Shown: positions 48,511 to 58,011, counted from the stretch's first letter. The stretch: DNA of 64,000 bases from Anaerocolumna sp. AGMB13020 (GCF_033100115.1 NZ_CP136910.1:3785001-3849000); one strand, 5' to 3'. A program made the numbers and translations. The notes: a model not told the origin generated them from the sequence alone.

Positions 48511-51459
48511 TTATTCGATAAATGGTGTATATTGTGGATGTTCGTGTAAATATTTGCTCTTAATCTCTGCAGCTTTGCTCTCACTAATCGGCTCTGCATT
48601 TTTGATGTCAGGCTCCTGCTCGGTTGTATGAAACCAGGGATGTTCTTCATCTCTCCGGCTGTAATATAGAACAGATTCCACCATGGACAGTTCGGTTCCG
48701 CTGTACGTATAGTAGCTGTATGTGGACTCGAAGGCACTGCTTGAGCTCTCATTTGCAATATAACCATTTTCACAGAAATAGTACCGATTACGTTCCCATC
48801 CATCCAGTACATGAAACACGTTTCCATTTACCAGCGTATAGATATCATATATGAGACCATCCCAATCGCCGTTATCCCAGCCATCTGTATTTGCACCAAA
48901 TATAAGCTCATCTACACCATTGCCATCAATGTCTTTTATCAGATAACCAAGTGTTTCGTAGTCCCATCGCTGATAAAATACACTGCTAAATGGTTCCTCG
49001 TCTGGATAGTTTCCATCAAAATTTTCGAGCACATCTCTTGCCTCAGCAATCAGTTCATTGTATCCCGAATAATCTGTTTCTTTCGATTGTGTCTCAATTG
49101 TAGTAAAATCCTTGAATTGCAAAGTATCATAATTCAAGGGCGCTGTTTCTACGTGCAAGTCATTCTCGCCCGCGATCTGGTATTCAAGCGTGACCAATCC
49201 GGTGTTTGTATCATAAACAGCAGAGGCAGGATGCGCTAAGTGTTTGTCTGCTGGTATGTTTAGTATTGCATCTTTCGCACTGGCTACTTGAGGAAGGTCG
49301 TCTTTCATTCTGTAAATCAGAGCATCGGTTACCCCGTCAGCGTTATAAGTGACATTGCAGATTAGCTCTGCCTGGCCGTCGCCATTCAAATCCGCAGCAA
49401 CGTCGATCACATCCCCGCCAAAGCTCTGTGCAAAGCATACCGCAGAATTGCCCTGTACCGCATAATACCAACAAATTCGGCCAGAACCGGATAGACTTTC
49501 CAAAGAAAAACCGCTCAGCTCCGGGATGGCGTCGAAGGAACGCAGAGAATACCGTGTATCGGAATCAGAAGGCGCACTGCCGAGTACCATAACGGCTCCG
49601 TCTCGCCTCAGGAGAATTTCTACCTTATCACCTTGATTACGCAGGCCGACTTCATAGTCCTCCTGTTGTATCAGCCAGACTTCGCCGTTGGCAGGGAATG
49701 TGCTTTCTGGAATGTCCTCAACCACCAGTGCATTGCCCGTGTAGCGTACCCGGCAACTATACTCCGTTTCTTCTTCACCCAGCCGGAAAGTCAAGGCCAG
49801 GTATGGGCCTTCCGCATCTTGGGAAACAGAATCTTCTGACTGGATGTGGCTCCAGCCTAAAAAGGTATTGTACAAAAGTGCTGTCACATCAACTTCATAG
49901 AGCCCGCTGTCACGCTGAAAATAGAAGTATGGACGAAGCTCATTTATGTACGAAAAGTAAAGCAGCTCCAAGCTTCCGTCTCCGTTCAGATCCAGAACAG
50001 TGTGATTGTTTGTACAGCTGGCTAGCAGTTCTATGTCTCCGCTCTCATTAAAAAAATAGTAATCATAGACGCGATAGGATGCACCAAGGAGTAAACTCAT
50101 GATGAAGCCGTCACGACCAAACAGGTTCTGGAATGGTTCGATGGAAAATCCGCTTTGATACCCCCACGACTCCTGCGCGTCATAAGCCTGAAGGAATCGG
50201 TAAACGCTCCCATCGTCTTTCATCCAAGCACCCCAGATATCTCCACTGTATGCCCTGTAGAACAGCATTTTAACGCCGCCAGATTCCGCCTCGGCCAGAA
50301 TCTCTGCAATGTCCGATTCGTCCACGGTGGACTCCTGCTGTATCCCATGAGGGCCGTAAAATGAAACATCATCCAATGGAATGGTATAGGCGTTGCCGTC
50401 AGACGTTGAATGATCTGTGAAGTCGGTGGAGGAGGGGGCGTCTTCCATATAAGTGCTGCTGGTATCAGCACCTTTAGCTCCGGTGAAAGTACCACCCACC
50501 GCCACGACCACCACGAGTATCACAGCGACAAGAGTATAAAGCGCAGTCTTTGGTTTTTTCGCTATAAGTATGATGCGCTCCTGAATGCCTTTCTTACTGC
50601 CGGTCATGGTGGTTGCCGTAATCAGAAATGTGTGAACGCTGCGCTTTTTACAAGTCAGCCCGACAAGTGAACGGCCATAGTCGCCGCGGGACTCCTCACC
50701 AATCCGCTTGATTGTACCTTCATCGCAAGCAAGCTCAGCGTCTCGCATGGAAAGTGAAGCGGCAATCCACACAAGCGGGTTATACCAATGCAGCAGCAGA
50801 CACACGCCGCGGAGGATTGCCCAGATATGGTCCCGGTGGCGATAATGGGTAGCTTCGTGTTCCAGTACATGGCGTAAAGTTTGTTCGTCCTCCTTCACCT
50901 CTTGTGTGACATAAATAGCGGGATGAAATAAGCCATATAGGCAGGGAGTTTCCAACATACCTGAAGTATAGACCGGCAAGGAATATCCATAGATATCCGT
51001 CATGCATCTGTCATTTCTCAACCGGATAGAGAAGCGGAGGTTCGTAATAAGCAGGAACAAGCCTAAAATGGCAAGGCCGATGAGCCAAATTACCAGCGCA
51101 ACAAAGCTCCAATCGGGGACATGGTCAGACACAACGGTAGCGTATGATTCAACATTTGTACCCACATCGATGTTTTTCGGCGTGACGGGGGAAGATATTT
51201 CCGGCAATATTCCCTCCACCAAAGGGGTATACGCTTCTGCTGGTATATCCGTAGACAATGCCGTTTCAGGAAGAACACCTGGTACTGCGTTCATCACGCT
51301 GACAGAGCTGGCGCCAAAGCTCACTGGTATTAGCAATCTGATTAATACCAGTGCCCAGAGGGCGTATTGCAGACGCAGACTTATCTTACCGCGCAGGATA
51401 AAGCGTAAGGCGGCTACCACTGTGATAAGGACAGAGGATGATATTATCCATTCAGCCAT
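48511..51459 (-). CDS. BlaR1-like M56 metallopeptidase sensor with large Asp-rich ectodomain
   Basis: The 982-residue protein starts with M56 membrane segments (about residues 7-26, 33-47, 118-138), the zinc motif HEATH (201-205) in HVLEHEATHYRHRDHIW, the WYNPLVW segment (225-231), ELACDE (242-247) and an anchor at 308-323. This is the signalling half of BlaR1/MecR1. Instead of a penicillin-binding domain the outside part (about 330-982) has three Asp-rich motifs, DLNGDGSLE (490-498), DLNGDGQAE (690-698) and DIDGNGVDE (843-851), like FG-GAP or EF-hand-type calcium loops. I chose ATG 51459 with AGGAGGAGG upstream, 1 base after the BlaI stop. Much of it is GC-richer than the window (about 53% in one line I counted). 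Confidence 0.82.
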   Translation of the reverse strand: MAEWIISSSVLITVVAALRFILRGKISLRLQYALWALVLIRLLIPVSFGASSVSVMNAVPGVLPETALSTDIPAEAYTPLVEGILPEISSPVTPKNIDVGTNVESYATVVSDHVPDWSFVALVIWLIGLAILGLFLLITNLRFSIRLRNDRCMTDIYGYSLPVYTSGMLETPCLYGLFHPAIYVTQEVKEDEQTLRHVLEHEATHYRHRDHIWAILRGVCLLLHWYNPLVWIAASLSMRDAELACDEGTIKRIGEESRGDYGRSLVGLTCKKRSVHTFLITATTMTGSKKGIQERIILIAKKPKTALYTLVAVILVVVVAVGGTFTGAKGADTSSTYMEDAPSSTDFTDHSTSDGNAYTIPLDDVSFYGPHGIQQESTVDESDIAEILAEAESGGVKMLFYRAYSGDIWGAWMKDDGSVYRFLQAYDAQESWGYQSGFSIEPFQNLFGRDGFIMSLLLGASYRVYDYYFFNESGDIELLASCTNNHTVLDLNGDGSLELLYFSYINELRPYFYFQRDSGLYEVDVTALLYNTFLGWSHIQSEDSVSQDAEGPYLALTFRLGEEETEYSCRVRYTGNALVVEDIPESTFPANGEVWLIQQEDYEVGLRNQGDKVEILLRRDGAVMVLGSAPSDSDTRYSLRSFDAIPELSGFSLESLSGSGRICWYYAVQGNSAVCFAQSFGGDVIDVAADLNGDGQAELICNVTYNADGVTDALIYRMKDDLPQVASAKDAILNIPADKHLAHPASAVYDTNTGLVTLEYQIAGENDLHVETAPLNYDTLQFKDFTTIETQSKETDYSGYNELIAEARDVLENFDGNYPDEEPFSSVFYQRWDYETLGYLIKDIDGNGVDELIFGANTDGWDNGDWDGLIYDIYTLVNGNVFHVLDGWERNRYYFCENGYIANESSSSAFESTYSYYTYSGTELSMVESVLYYSRRDEEHPWFHTTEQEPDIKNAEPISESKAAEIKSKYLHEHPQYTPFIE

Positions 51460-51460
51460 A

Positions 51461-51868
51461 TTATTCCTCCTCCTTGTCCTTTGACGCCTGATTCGCATCC
51501 ACCTGACGCAGAATTTCATACAGTTCGTCTAGCTCTTTCCTTGACAGCTCCTGCTTTTTAGTAATTGCACTCATCATCATACTGACACTGCCCTTACAGG
51601 CGCGGCTGAGAAACGCCTCTGTTTCTTGCATCAGAGCGTCCTCTCGGGCGATTAGTGGCGCATATGTATGAATACCACGGCTCTTATCACAATAAACTGC
51701 GCCCTTTTTAACAGCACGGTGCAGCAATGTCAGTGTAGTCGTCCGTGACCAGCCGGTAAGATTTCTGAAATGGTCCGAGACCTCACGACCTGTACACGAG
51801 GTATTATCCCATAAATACTCCATGAGATTCCATTCAGCTGTTGTAAGGCTAATATAGTTCTGATCCAC
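51461..51868 (-). CDS. BlaI/MecI-family transcriptional repressor
   Basis: The 135-residue winged-helix repressor begins with ISLTTAEWNLMEYLWDNTSCTGREVSDHF and LTGWSRTTTLTLLHRAVKKGAVYCDKSRGIHTYAPLI, the BlaI DNA-binding domain, and ends with a helical dimerisation part (LSRKELDELYEILRQ). BlaI homologues are cleaved or released when the partner BlaR1-type sensor is activated. The likely start is GTG 51868, with TTGGAGA 9 bases upstream; ATG 51940 lies in the -35 region. It is co-transcribed with the sensor, and its operators probably overlap its own promoter. Confidence 0.9.
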   Translation of the reverse strand: MDQNYISLTTAEWNLMEYLWDNTSCTGREVSDHFRNLTGWSRTTTLTLLHRAVKKGAVYCDKSRGIHTYAPLIAREDALMQETEAFLSRACKGSVSMMMSAITKKQELSRKELDELYEILRQVDANQASKDKEEE

Positions 51869-51886
51869 TATCTTATTCTCCAATCT

Positions 51887-51937
51887 GACTACGTTCGTAG
51901 ACAATATTATTGTATATCTACTGTCTACACTTGTCAA
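51887..51937 (-). promoter_or_regulatory. Promoter and operator dyads of the BlaI/BlaR1-like operon
   Basis: On the minus strand TTGACA (51932-51937), a 17-base spacer and TACAAT (51909-51914) make a near-perfect promoter. Three half-sites overlap it: an inverted pair GACTACG..CGTAGAC at 51887-51902 near +1, and TGTCTAC at 51922-51928 in the spacer. A repressor there would block RNA polymerase, fitting BlaI autoregulation. Confidence 0.7.
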
Positions 51938-51940
51938 CAA

Positions 51941-52234
51941 AATAGGGGGAAATTATTATTTATTATGATTTATGCAGGCGAACATAGCCGATCAAGAAAC
52001 ACTGTACGAGGGTATATCACATTATAGTAGCCGAAATCTGTCAAATTGAATACCATATTTTCCTAATCCTTCTTGGTTTCTCACCATTGGATAATGTAAA
52101 TTTTATTGACTTGTTGAATATATTATTTTATCTGTTCCTAATACTGCTTTACCAAAAAATATAAAATGGAAGAATTAAATGATAATAATGGTAAATAATG
52201 TATGTGAGGAAGTTTAAATAAAGGAGAAAATAAT
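51941..52234. other. Intergenic region before cfa
   Basis: No gene is seen. TTGACT at 52106-52111 may be the -35 of cfa, with only a poor -10 downstream. Confidence 0.4.
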
Positions 52235-53398
52235 ATGGCACTAAGCAACTTAATGATAGACTTTATGAAAAAGTTTGATGAAAAGCCCTTTCTAATAGAG
52301 TTAAAGGGGAAAGAACATCTGATTGGAGAAGGAGAGCCATTGTTTAAAGTTAAATTTAACAAGGAGATCCCGATTACTGATTTGATGACTAGTACATCCA
52401 TTGCGTTGGGTGAAGCTTATATGAGAGGTGACCTGGAGATCGAAGGTGATTTATATCATGCACTGAATTGCTTTCTGGGTCAGATGGGTAAATTTCATAC
52501 TGACAAAAAAGCTTTAAAAAAGTTGATCTTTACCTCCAGCTCCAAAAAGAATCAAAAGCAGGAAGTATCTTCTCACTATGATATAGGAAATGACTTTTAT
52601 AAGCTCTGGCTGGATGAATCCTTAAGCTATTCCTGCGCCTATTTTACGAAAGATACTGATACATTATACGATGCACAGAACAATAAGATTGACAGGATAC
52701 TTAAGAAGCTCTATTTACAACCAGGTATGGAACTTCTTGATATTGGCTGTGGCTGGGGAAGTTTACTTATCCGGGCAGTGAAGGAGTATGGAGTAACTGG
52801 TAAAGGTATCACTCTCAGTAAAGAACAGTATAATAGCTTCAAAAACAGAATTGAAGAAGAAGGCTTAAGCGATAAGTTAACCGTAGAGATATTAGACTAT
52901 AGAGATTTGCCAAAGAAAGGCTGGACCTTTGACAGAGCTGTCAGTGTTGGAATGATAGAGCATGTAGGCAGAGATAATTATAACCAATTTATCTCCTGTG
53001 CAGACTCTGTTTTAAAGCCTCATGGTTTATTCTTATTGCATTACATCAGTGCTCTGAGGGAATACCCGGGTGATGCCTGGATCAAGAAATATATTTTTCC
53101 CGGTGGTATGGTCCCAAGTCTCCGAGAAATCATTCATCTGTGTGCTGACTATAATTTTTATGCTTTGGATGTCGAAAGTCTGCGAAGACATTATAATAGA
53201 ACGCTTCTATGCTGGGATAAGAACTTTAATGAACACAGGACCAAGATTGAGGAAATGATGGGACTTGAGTTCACAAGAATGTGGGATTTGTATCTTTGTG
53301 CCTGTGCCGCAACCTTTAATAATGGTATTATCGATTTGCACCAAATTCTTATCAGCAAAGGAATCAATAACGATTTACCAATGACCAGATGGTATTAA
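52235..53398 (+). CDS. cfa: Cyclopropane-fatty-acyl-phospholipid synthase
   Basis: The 387-residue SAM-dependent methyltransferase adds a methylene group across the double bond of membrane acyl chains. An N-terminal lipid-binding part (to about 100) is followed by VSSHYDIGNDFYKLWLDESLSYSCAYF, the SAM-binding LLDIGCGWGSLLI, GITLSKEQ, SVGMIEHVGRDNY and YIFPGGMVPSL, and LRRHYNRTLLCWDKNF near the end. Length matches E. coli Cfa. AAAGGAG lies about 8 bases before the ATG. It probably modifies membrane lipids in stress or stationary phase. Confidence 0.96.
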   Translation: MALSNLMIDFMKKFDEKPFLIELKGKEHLIGEGEPLFKVKFNKEIPITDLMTSTSIALGEAYMRGDLEIEGDLYHALNCFLGQMGKFHTDKKALKKLIFTSSSKKNQKQEVSSHYDIGNDFYKLWLDESLSYSCAYFTKDTDTLYDAQNNKIDRILKKLYLQPGMELLDIGCGWGSLLIRAVKEYGVTGKGITLSKEQYNSFKNRIEEEGLSDKLTVEILDYRDLPKKGWTFDRAVSVGMIEHVGRDNYNQFISCADSVLKPHGLFLLHYISALREYPGDAWIKKYIFPGGMVPSLREIIHLCADYNFYALDVESLRRHYNRTLLCWDKNFNEHRTKIEEMMGLEFTRMWDLYLCACAATFNNGIIDLHQILISKGINNDLPMTRWY

Positions 53399-53494
53399 AT
53401 TGCTTAAACCTGCATGAGAGCATTTTAATAGAAGAAAATTGTTCGTACTATCTGCTTGATTTCCATTCATTTTGTTAATAACTTGTCATTTTAA

Positions 53495-53543
53495 CTGGCT
53501 GGGGGTATAAGGACATCTATACAGAACTTATACCCCCAGTCAG
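53495..53543. terminator. Strong inverted repeat after cfa
   Basis: The GGGGGTATAAG arm and its CTTATACCCCC partner, with flanking ACTG/CAGT pairs, extend to about 16 bp. There is no clean T-run on either side, so it may be a terminator with help, an RNA-stability element or a protein site. Confidence 0.5.
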
Positions 53544-53623
53544 TTAGAAAACGGAAAGAAAGACCGATCTTTAATAGTGTATCTGGGCTTTCTATAACCT
53601 TACATATAATGGTTGATTAATGG

Positions 53624-53652
53624 TTGATTGATATTTTTATATATAGTACAAT
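53624..53652 (+). promoter_or_regulatory. Promoter of the secreted-protein gene
   Basis: TTGATT (53624-53629), a 17-base spacer and TACAAT (53647-53652). Confidence 0.6.
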
Positions 53653-53715
53653 GGAGAGAAAGATATTTTATTGATTAAATCATAACAAATGCGAAAGTTA
53701 TAGAAAGGAAATAGT

Positions 53716-54606
53716 ATGAAAAAGAAAGTAATTGCATTAACAATGGTGTTGTTGGCTCTGGTATCCTGTCTGTTGAGTAACAGTGGTATGAAAATAAATG
53801 CGGCAGCGAAAGAGGAAAAGACGATTGCACTTGAGAAGCCATCTTTCAGCTATTACATCTCTGATAAAGCGGCAACGAAAAAGAATAAGGCTGTCAAATT
53901 AAATATGAAAACCAGCAAAGCTAATAATATTTCCGATGATGAAAAATGGATTGAAGAGAATAAGCTGACTTTGAATACATATGAGGTACCTAATTATTAT
54001 GGCAACAACGCAACCGGTAATCTGCCAGAAGAACTGGATACTGTGTGGAATGACCTGTTCATAACCTCTGCATTCTATGATGCTACTTACATTTATTGTA
54101 CCTACGGGGCTGATTATTCAGAAGGTTATGTTCTGAACATTTATAATGCAAAAACAATGGAATTAAAATATTCGCTGGACTTCTCTGCTTATCGGTATTC
54201 ACCTCAATATATTAAAGCGGATTATGATTTTATCCAGCAGCGTATAAACTGGGCAACGATAAAGGACGGTGTACTTTATGTTTCCCATAGTCATAGTACC
54301 TATGCTAAAAGCTCTAAGAATATGAATGGCTATATTACAGCCATAAAGCTGTCTGACAAGAGTGTGCTTTGGAGAACAAAAGCTTTGGTCAGCAACGCAA
54401 ATAATTTTCTTATGGTAGGTAATGTGCTCATAACCGGATATGGATTTACCGACGAGCCGGATTATCTGTACCAGATAGACAGTAACACAGGTAAAGTCCT
54501 AAACAAACAGTTGCTGAAATCAGCCGCCTCTTATTTGATAAAAAAAGGGAAGTATATATATGTCCATACTTATAATACGGACTATAAATTCGAGATTGTA
54601 CAATAG
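53716..54606 (+). CDS. Secreted protein of unknown function, beta-propeller-like end
   Basis: The 296-residue protein has a signal peptide (KKK, then a hydrophobic run to about residue 20, and a likely cleavage near NAAA at 28-31). I recognise no named family. The second half has PQQ-like repeats of the type YVSHSHSTY..GYITAIKLSDKSVLWRTKAL and YLYQIDSNTGKVL, which suggests one or two beta-propeller blades. GAAAGGAAA lies about 7 bases before the ATG. It is preceded by a good promoter and followed by a hydrolase gene. Confidence 0.7.
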   Translation: MKKKVIALTMVLLALVSCLLSNSGMKINAAAKEEKTIALEKPSFSYYISDKAATKKNKAVKLNMKTSKANNISDDEKWIEENKLTLNTYEVPNYYGNNATGNLPEELDTVWNDLFITSAFYDATYIYCTYGADYSEGYVLNIYNAKTMELKYSLDFSAYRYSPQYIKADYDFIQQRINWATIKDGVLYVSHSHSTYAKSSKNMNGYITAIKLSDKSVLWRTKALVSNANNFLMVGNVLITGYGFTDEPDYLYQIDSNTGKVLNKQLLKSAASYLIKKGKYIYVHTYNTDYKFEIVQ

Positions 54607-54699
54607 TTTATTATTCTATAGGTGCAAAGAGATAAGAACTAATTACTGTAAGAAGAGCATTTCTGTTGCTTGGAAAAAATAACACAGGATGAAATAATC

Positions 54700-55665
54700 A
54701 TGGGGATAAGTAAATATAGAAAAAACAAAAAACATAAAATAATTTTTCTTCTTGCTTTTATAATTGTTGCAGGGGGGATATGGCAGATTATAATGGAGAG
54801 ATATGAAGCGGATCGATATCTGCCAACTGGTAAAATAATTACAGTCAATTCCCATAAGATGCATACGTATAGCCTTGGTAACGGAAAGGATACGCTTGTC
54901 TTTATCGCTGGCTCAGGCACCACAAGCGCTTATACAGACTTTTACTATATGCAGCAGGAACTGTCTGCTTATGCTAAAACCTTCAGTTATGATCATGCCG
55001 GCCTGGGGTGGAGTGAGGGAACAGATATTCCCAGAACCATTGATAACGTGACAGCTGAGCTTCATGAGTTATTAAGAGAAACGGGACACGCTGCACCCTA
55101 TGTTTTAGTAGCCCATTCTCTGGGATCCTTAGAGGCTATCAGGTACGCCCAGAGATATCAGGGAGAGGTTAAGGGAATCATATTTTTGGACGGAGGGAGT
55201 CCAGAGTATTATGCAGATTATCCTGAATGGAATTCCATGTTGCTTAACCGAACCAGCGCAGTTCTTAGATTAACAGGTATAAATCGGCTGCTTGGAAACT
55301 TTGGTTTAATGCTTCCATTTGTAGGCGAGGATACCAGGAATCATCTGCTGCCAGAGGATATTAAGAAAATAGATGCTGCTATGTATTATAATAAACTAGG
55401 TAGCAGTGAGAATCTTAAGGGATTGGGATTGATTAATGAAAATGCAAAAACGGTTATTCGTCATGGCTATCTGGAGGATATCCCTTTATTGGCTCTGTCA
55501 GCAAAAAATGATGATAAGTGGACAAAGGCACAGGAAGAATTATTAAACTGGTCTGATAGAAGCAGTGGTATGGTAATGAAGGAAAGTAAGCATTATCTCC
55601 ATTGGACGAATAAAAACAGTGTTATTGCAACGATATCAGAGTTCATAAATACATATGGTGATTAA
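54700..55665 (+). CDS. Membrane-anchored alpha/beta hydrolase
   Basis: The 321-residue protein has a basic start, a signal-anchor segment at about residues 14-33 (IIFLLAFIIVAGGIWQII), and an alpha/beta hydrolase domain outside the membrane. The oxyanion stretch is IAGSGTTSAYTDF, the nucleophile elbow is AHSLGS, SYDHAGLGWS is present, and the catalytic His is probably in SKHYLHWT. The substrate is not known. AGGATGA lies about 8 bases before ATG 54700; an upstream TTG lacks a site. The gap after the secreted-protein gene is 93 bases. Confidence 0.82.
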   Translation: MGISKYRKNKKHKIIFLLAFIIVAGGIWQIIMERYEADRYLPTGKIITVNSHKMHTYSLGNGKDTLVFIAGSGTTSAYTDFYYMQQELSAYAKTFSYDHAGLGWSEGTDIPRTIDNVTAELHELLRETGHAAPYVLVAHSLGSLEAIRYAQRYQGEVKGIIFLDGGSPEYYADYPEWNSMLLNRTSAVLRLTGINRLLGNFGLMLPFVGEDTRNHLLPEDIKKIDAAMYYNKLGSSENLKGLGLINENAKTVIRHGYLEDIPLLALSAKNDDKWTKAQEELLNWSDRSSGMVMKESKHYLHWTNKNSVIATISEFINTYGD

Positions 55666-55800
55666 GAAGATATTATAGAAGCCAGAAAAACCCCTAATAG
55701 TTGAATTAGTGGAGGAGAGTGACTCAGCAAAAATATATTGGCTATCATTTCTAGCTAATAAGCAGATATAGTATTATTAATTATCCTTTGGGTAAAAAAA

Positions 55801-55841
55801 TACACTGTTTCATCATCATGATTTAGAGATTAAACAGTGTA
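55801..55841 (-). terminator. Terminator between the hydrolase and GNAT genes
   Basis: TACACTGTTT (55801-55810) and AAACAGTGTA (55832-55841) pair perfectly. On the minus strand a long T-run follows, so it ends the leftward acetyltransferase gene; the other side has no T-run. The remainder of 55666-55965 shows nothing else. Confidence 0.7.
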
Positions 55842-55965
55842 ACATTAGGTGGTATTTAAATTTAGATTATATCTTTATTTTTATTCTCATAGATATTGAT
55901 TTAAGGAGGAAGTTCAATTCCCTCTCTTGCTTTAGTATTGTGAAAGCATGCAAATTAATTTTTCG

Positions 55966-56601
55966 TTATATGATTTTTCTGGATAATATATGCCAGATAT
56001 CATCACCAATAAAACCACATTTTCTATATATCATTTCAGGTTTGGTTATATTATTAACCATACCTGAAACTGTTACAAAATCAGCTCTTCCCTGCATACG
56101 TTGTAAACTGTCGTTTAAAATTGCTGAAGCAATGCCCATACCTCTGTATTCCGGTAAAACTTGCATCCATTCAATAATAGCCTCTTTAGCAACATTATCA
56201 TAATCAACTACAATTGCTCCAATCATTATGCTACCTTTATAAACTGATGTCCATAGATCAGGTGCATAAACTTCTGTACTAGTCCATCCCTTAACTTGTT
56301 CAATATCTACTTTTATTCCAAGGTGTGTATAAGAGTTATTAATTAATTCTACTAATTGTGAAGTCTGCGATTCTGTTATTGTAGTAATGCAAAATTCAGA
56401 AGGTAATACTGATTTATCGACTTTCTTTAAATTGTGTTTAATTCGAAAATATTCTGTATCATTGTACTCACATAGAATATCTTCAGAAAAGTCATTATTA
56501 TGTATTATTTTCATATGTTCTGGTATATTAGTTTTTTGTGCTTTCCCAAATGGTATAGATAAAAGACCACAAGGATTCTCTAAATATTCCTGTAATATCA
56601 T
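55966..56601 (-). CDS. GNAT-family N-acetyltransferase
   Basis: The 211-residue protein carries a GNAT domain in its second half: IEWMQVLPEYRGMGIASAILNDSLQRM (acetyl-CoA loop R-G-M-G-I-A) and NNITKPEMIYRKCGFIGDDIWHIL. The N-terminal half is unlike the other GNAT protein at 47513, so they are not recent duplicates. I chose ATG 56601 with GGAAGG upstream; another ATG six codons earlier lacks one. The substrate is unknown. Confidence 0.85.
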   Translation of the reverse strand: MILQEYLENPCGLLSIPFGKAQKTNIPEHMKIIHNNDFSEDILCEYNDTEYFRIKHNLKKVDKSVLPSEFCITTITESQTSQLVELINNSYTHLGIKVDIEQVKGWTSTEVYAPDLWTSVYKGSIMIGAIVVDYDNVAKEAIIEWMQVLPEYRGMGIASAILNDSLQRMQGRADFVTVSGMVNNITKPEMIYRKCGFIGDDIWHILSRKII

Positions 56602-56739
56602 ATTTCTTATTCCTTCCATTTTATATACCGTTTGTTATTTCTAAACAATTACAGATAAATATATGGGAATATTATACAATATAATTGCTCTAAATCATAA
56701 ATGCATATAGTTTTTATCATAACTCATTTTCCAAAAAAT

Positions 56740-58011
56740 TTAAAAGAACTGTTTGCTTCTCAACTCATATCCCCAGATGGAGGGTCTTACAGCCCCTTCC
56801 CCAAGGAGGATATGGGGGTTTTGCTGTTCTTCATAACGTCTCATAAACATATTGCTGCCAACGCAATACAGTTCAATGTGGATGTTCTGATTCACCCGGA
56901 CTAAATATAACTTACCGTTTTTTATCTCAATATGTATCTTACCCGGCAGATACGTTCCTGAATACTTCTCAAGTTCATCTAAAGAAACAAAAAATTCATC
57001 GGGCTTATTGGAAATCTGAGGTGATTCACCAAACATAATTGACGAAAGTGAATTACCAAAACGATATTGATCTAAGGATTCTGTATTAGAGAGAATGATG
57101 ATACAGATATCCTGCTCGAAGAAATATTGAGTATAAGCAGAAATGCCTGGATTATCACCGCCATGGCAGTATTTGATTTTACCCTCCTCCTTATATCGCT
57201 CCAAGCCATAACAATAATGATTCATATTTTCCTTAAAATATAGGTCATAGGACTGCTCCGATAATAGTTTCCGGTTTTTAAGGCACTCATACCATTTTTG
57301 AATATCATCACAATTCGTTACTAACGCTCCTGCACCTATATGAAACAGATTATTTGAATATGGAACTCTAACAAGTTTTCCATAATCACGCGTATAATTG
57401 TTTGCCTTGTTTTTTATTATGTTCTGACCATTGTCATATTCCGAGTTTTTCATTCCTAAAGGAATAAAAATATTTGCAGTTAAAAATTCGTTGAAGGTTT
57501 GTCCCGAAATATTTTCTATAATCCAGGCGAGTAAATTATAATTTGAATTATTATAGTTAAAGACTGTTCCTGGATCATTTGTCAGTTCTTTGTTGATCCA
57601 GTCCGTAAAGAAAGTGCTTTTATTATAGGGAGCCCTGTCTTTTCCTATATAGAAGTCATCTTCAAAATTGTAATAGTTGTATAAACCGGAGGTGTGTGAC
57701 AACAGATTATGAACTGTAATTTCTGGGTGTACCTGTAAGTCTGAAGGCAGATAGAGGTTCGCTTTTTCATTGAGTTTTAACTGGCCTCTGTCGTATAGAA
57801 GCATTATTGCAAATGCTGTAAATTGCTTTGTGACAGAAGCAACATTGAAACGAGTATTCATGTTATTTTGTATATCATACTCAACATTTGCATAACCACG
57901 GCTAATTTCAAATAATGTTTTGCCGTTTTTTCGTATTCTTATTACTCCGGAAAAATCCCATAAATCAATTTCATGGTTGATATATGTATTTAATGTAGAT
58001 GGAATATCCAT
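56740..58011 (-). CDS. Class C beta-lactamase-type serine hydrolase
   Basis: The 423-residue protein has the penicillin-recognising triad of motifs: SVTK (Ser59-Lys62), a YNN-type motif in FNYNNSNYNLL at about residues 151-161, and HGG in CHGGDNPGISAY. A C-terminal beta domain of about 100 residues follows. No signal peptide is seen, so it is probably a cytoplasmic esterase or peptidase rather than a true beta-lactamase. AAGGAGGG precedes the ATG. It is monocistronic. Confidence 0.9.
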   Translation of the reverse strand: MDIPSTLNTYINHEIDLWDFSGVIRIRKNGKTLFEISRGYANVEYDIQNNMNTRFNVASVTKQFTAFAIMLLYDRGQLKLNEKANLYLPSDLQVHPEITVHNLLSHTSGLYNYYNFEDDFYIGKDRAPYNKSTFFTDWINKELTNDPGTVFNYNNSNYNLLAWIIENISGQTFNEFLTANIFIPLGMKNSEYDNGQNIIKNKANNYTRDYGKLVRVPYSNNLFHIGAGALVTNCDDIQKWYECLKNRKLLSEQSYDLYFKENMNHYCYGLERYKEEGKIKYCHGGDNPGISAYTQYFFEQDICIIILSNTESLDQYRFGNSLSSIMFGESPQISNKPDEFFVSLDELEKYSGTYLPGKIHIEIKNGKLYLVRVNQNIHIELYCVGSNMFMRRYEEQQNPHILLGEGAVRPSIWGYELRSKQFF

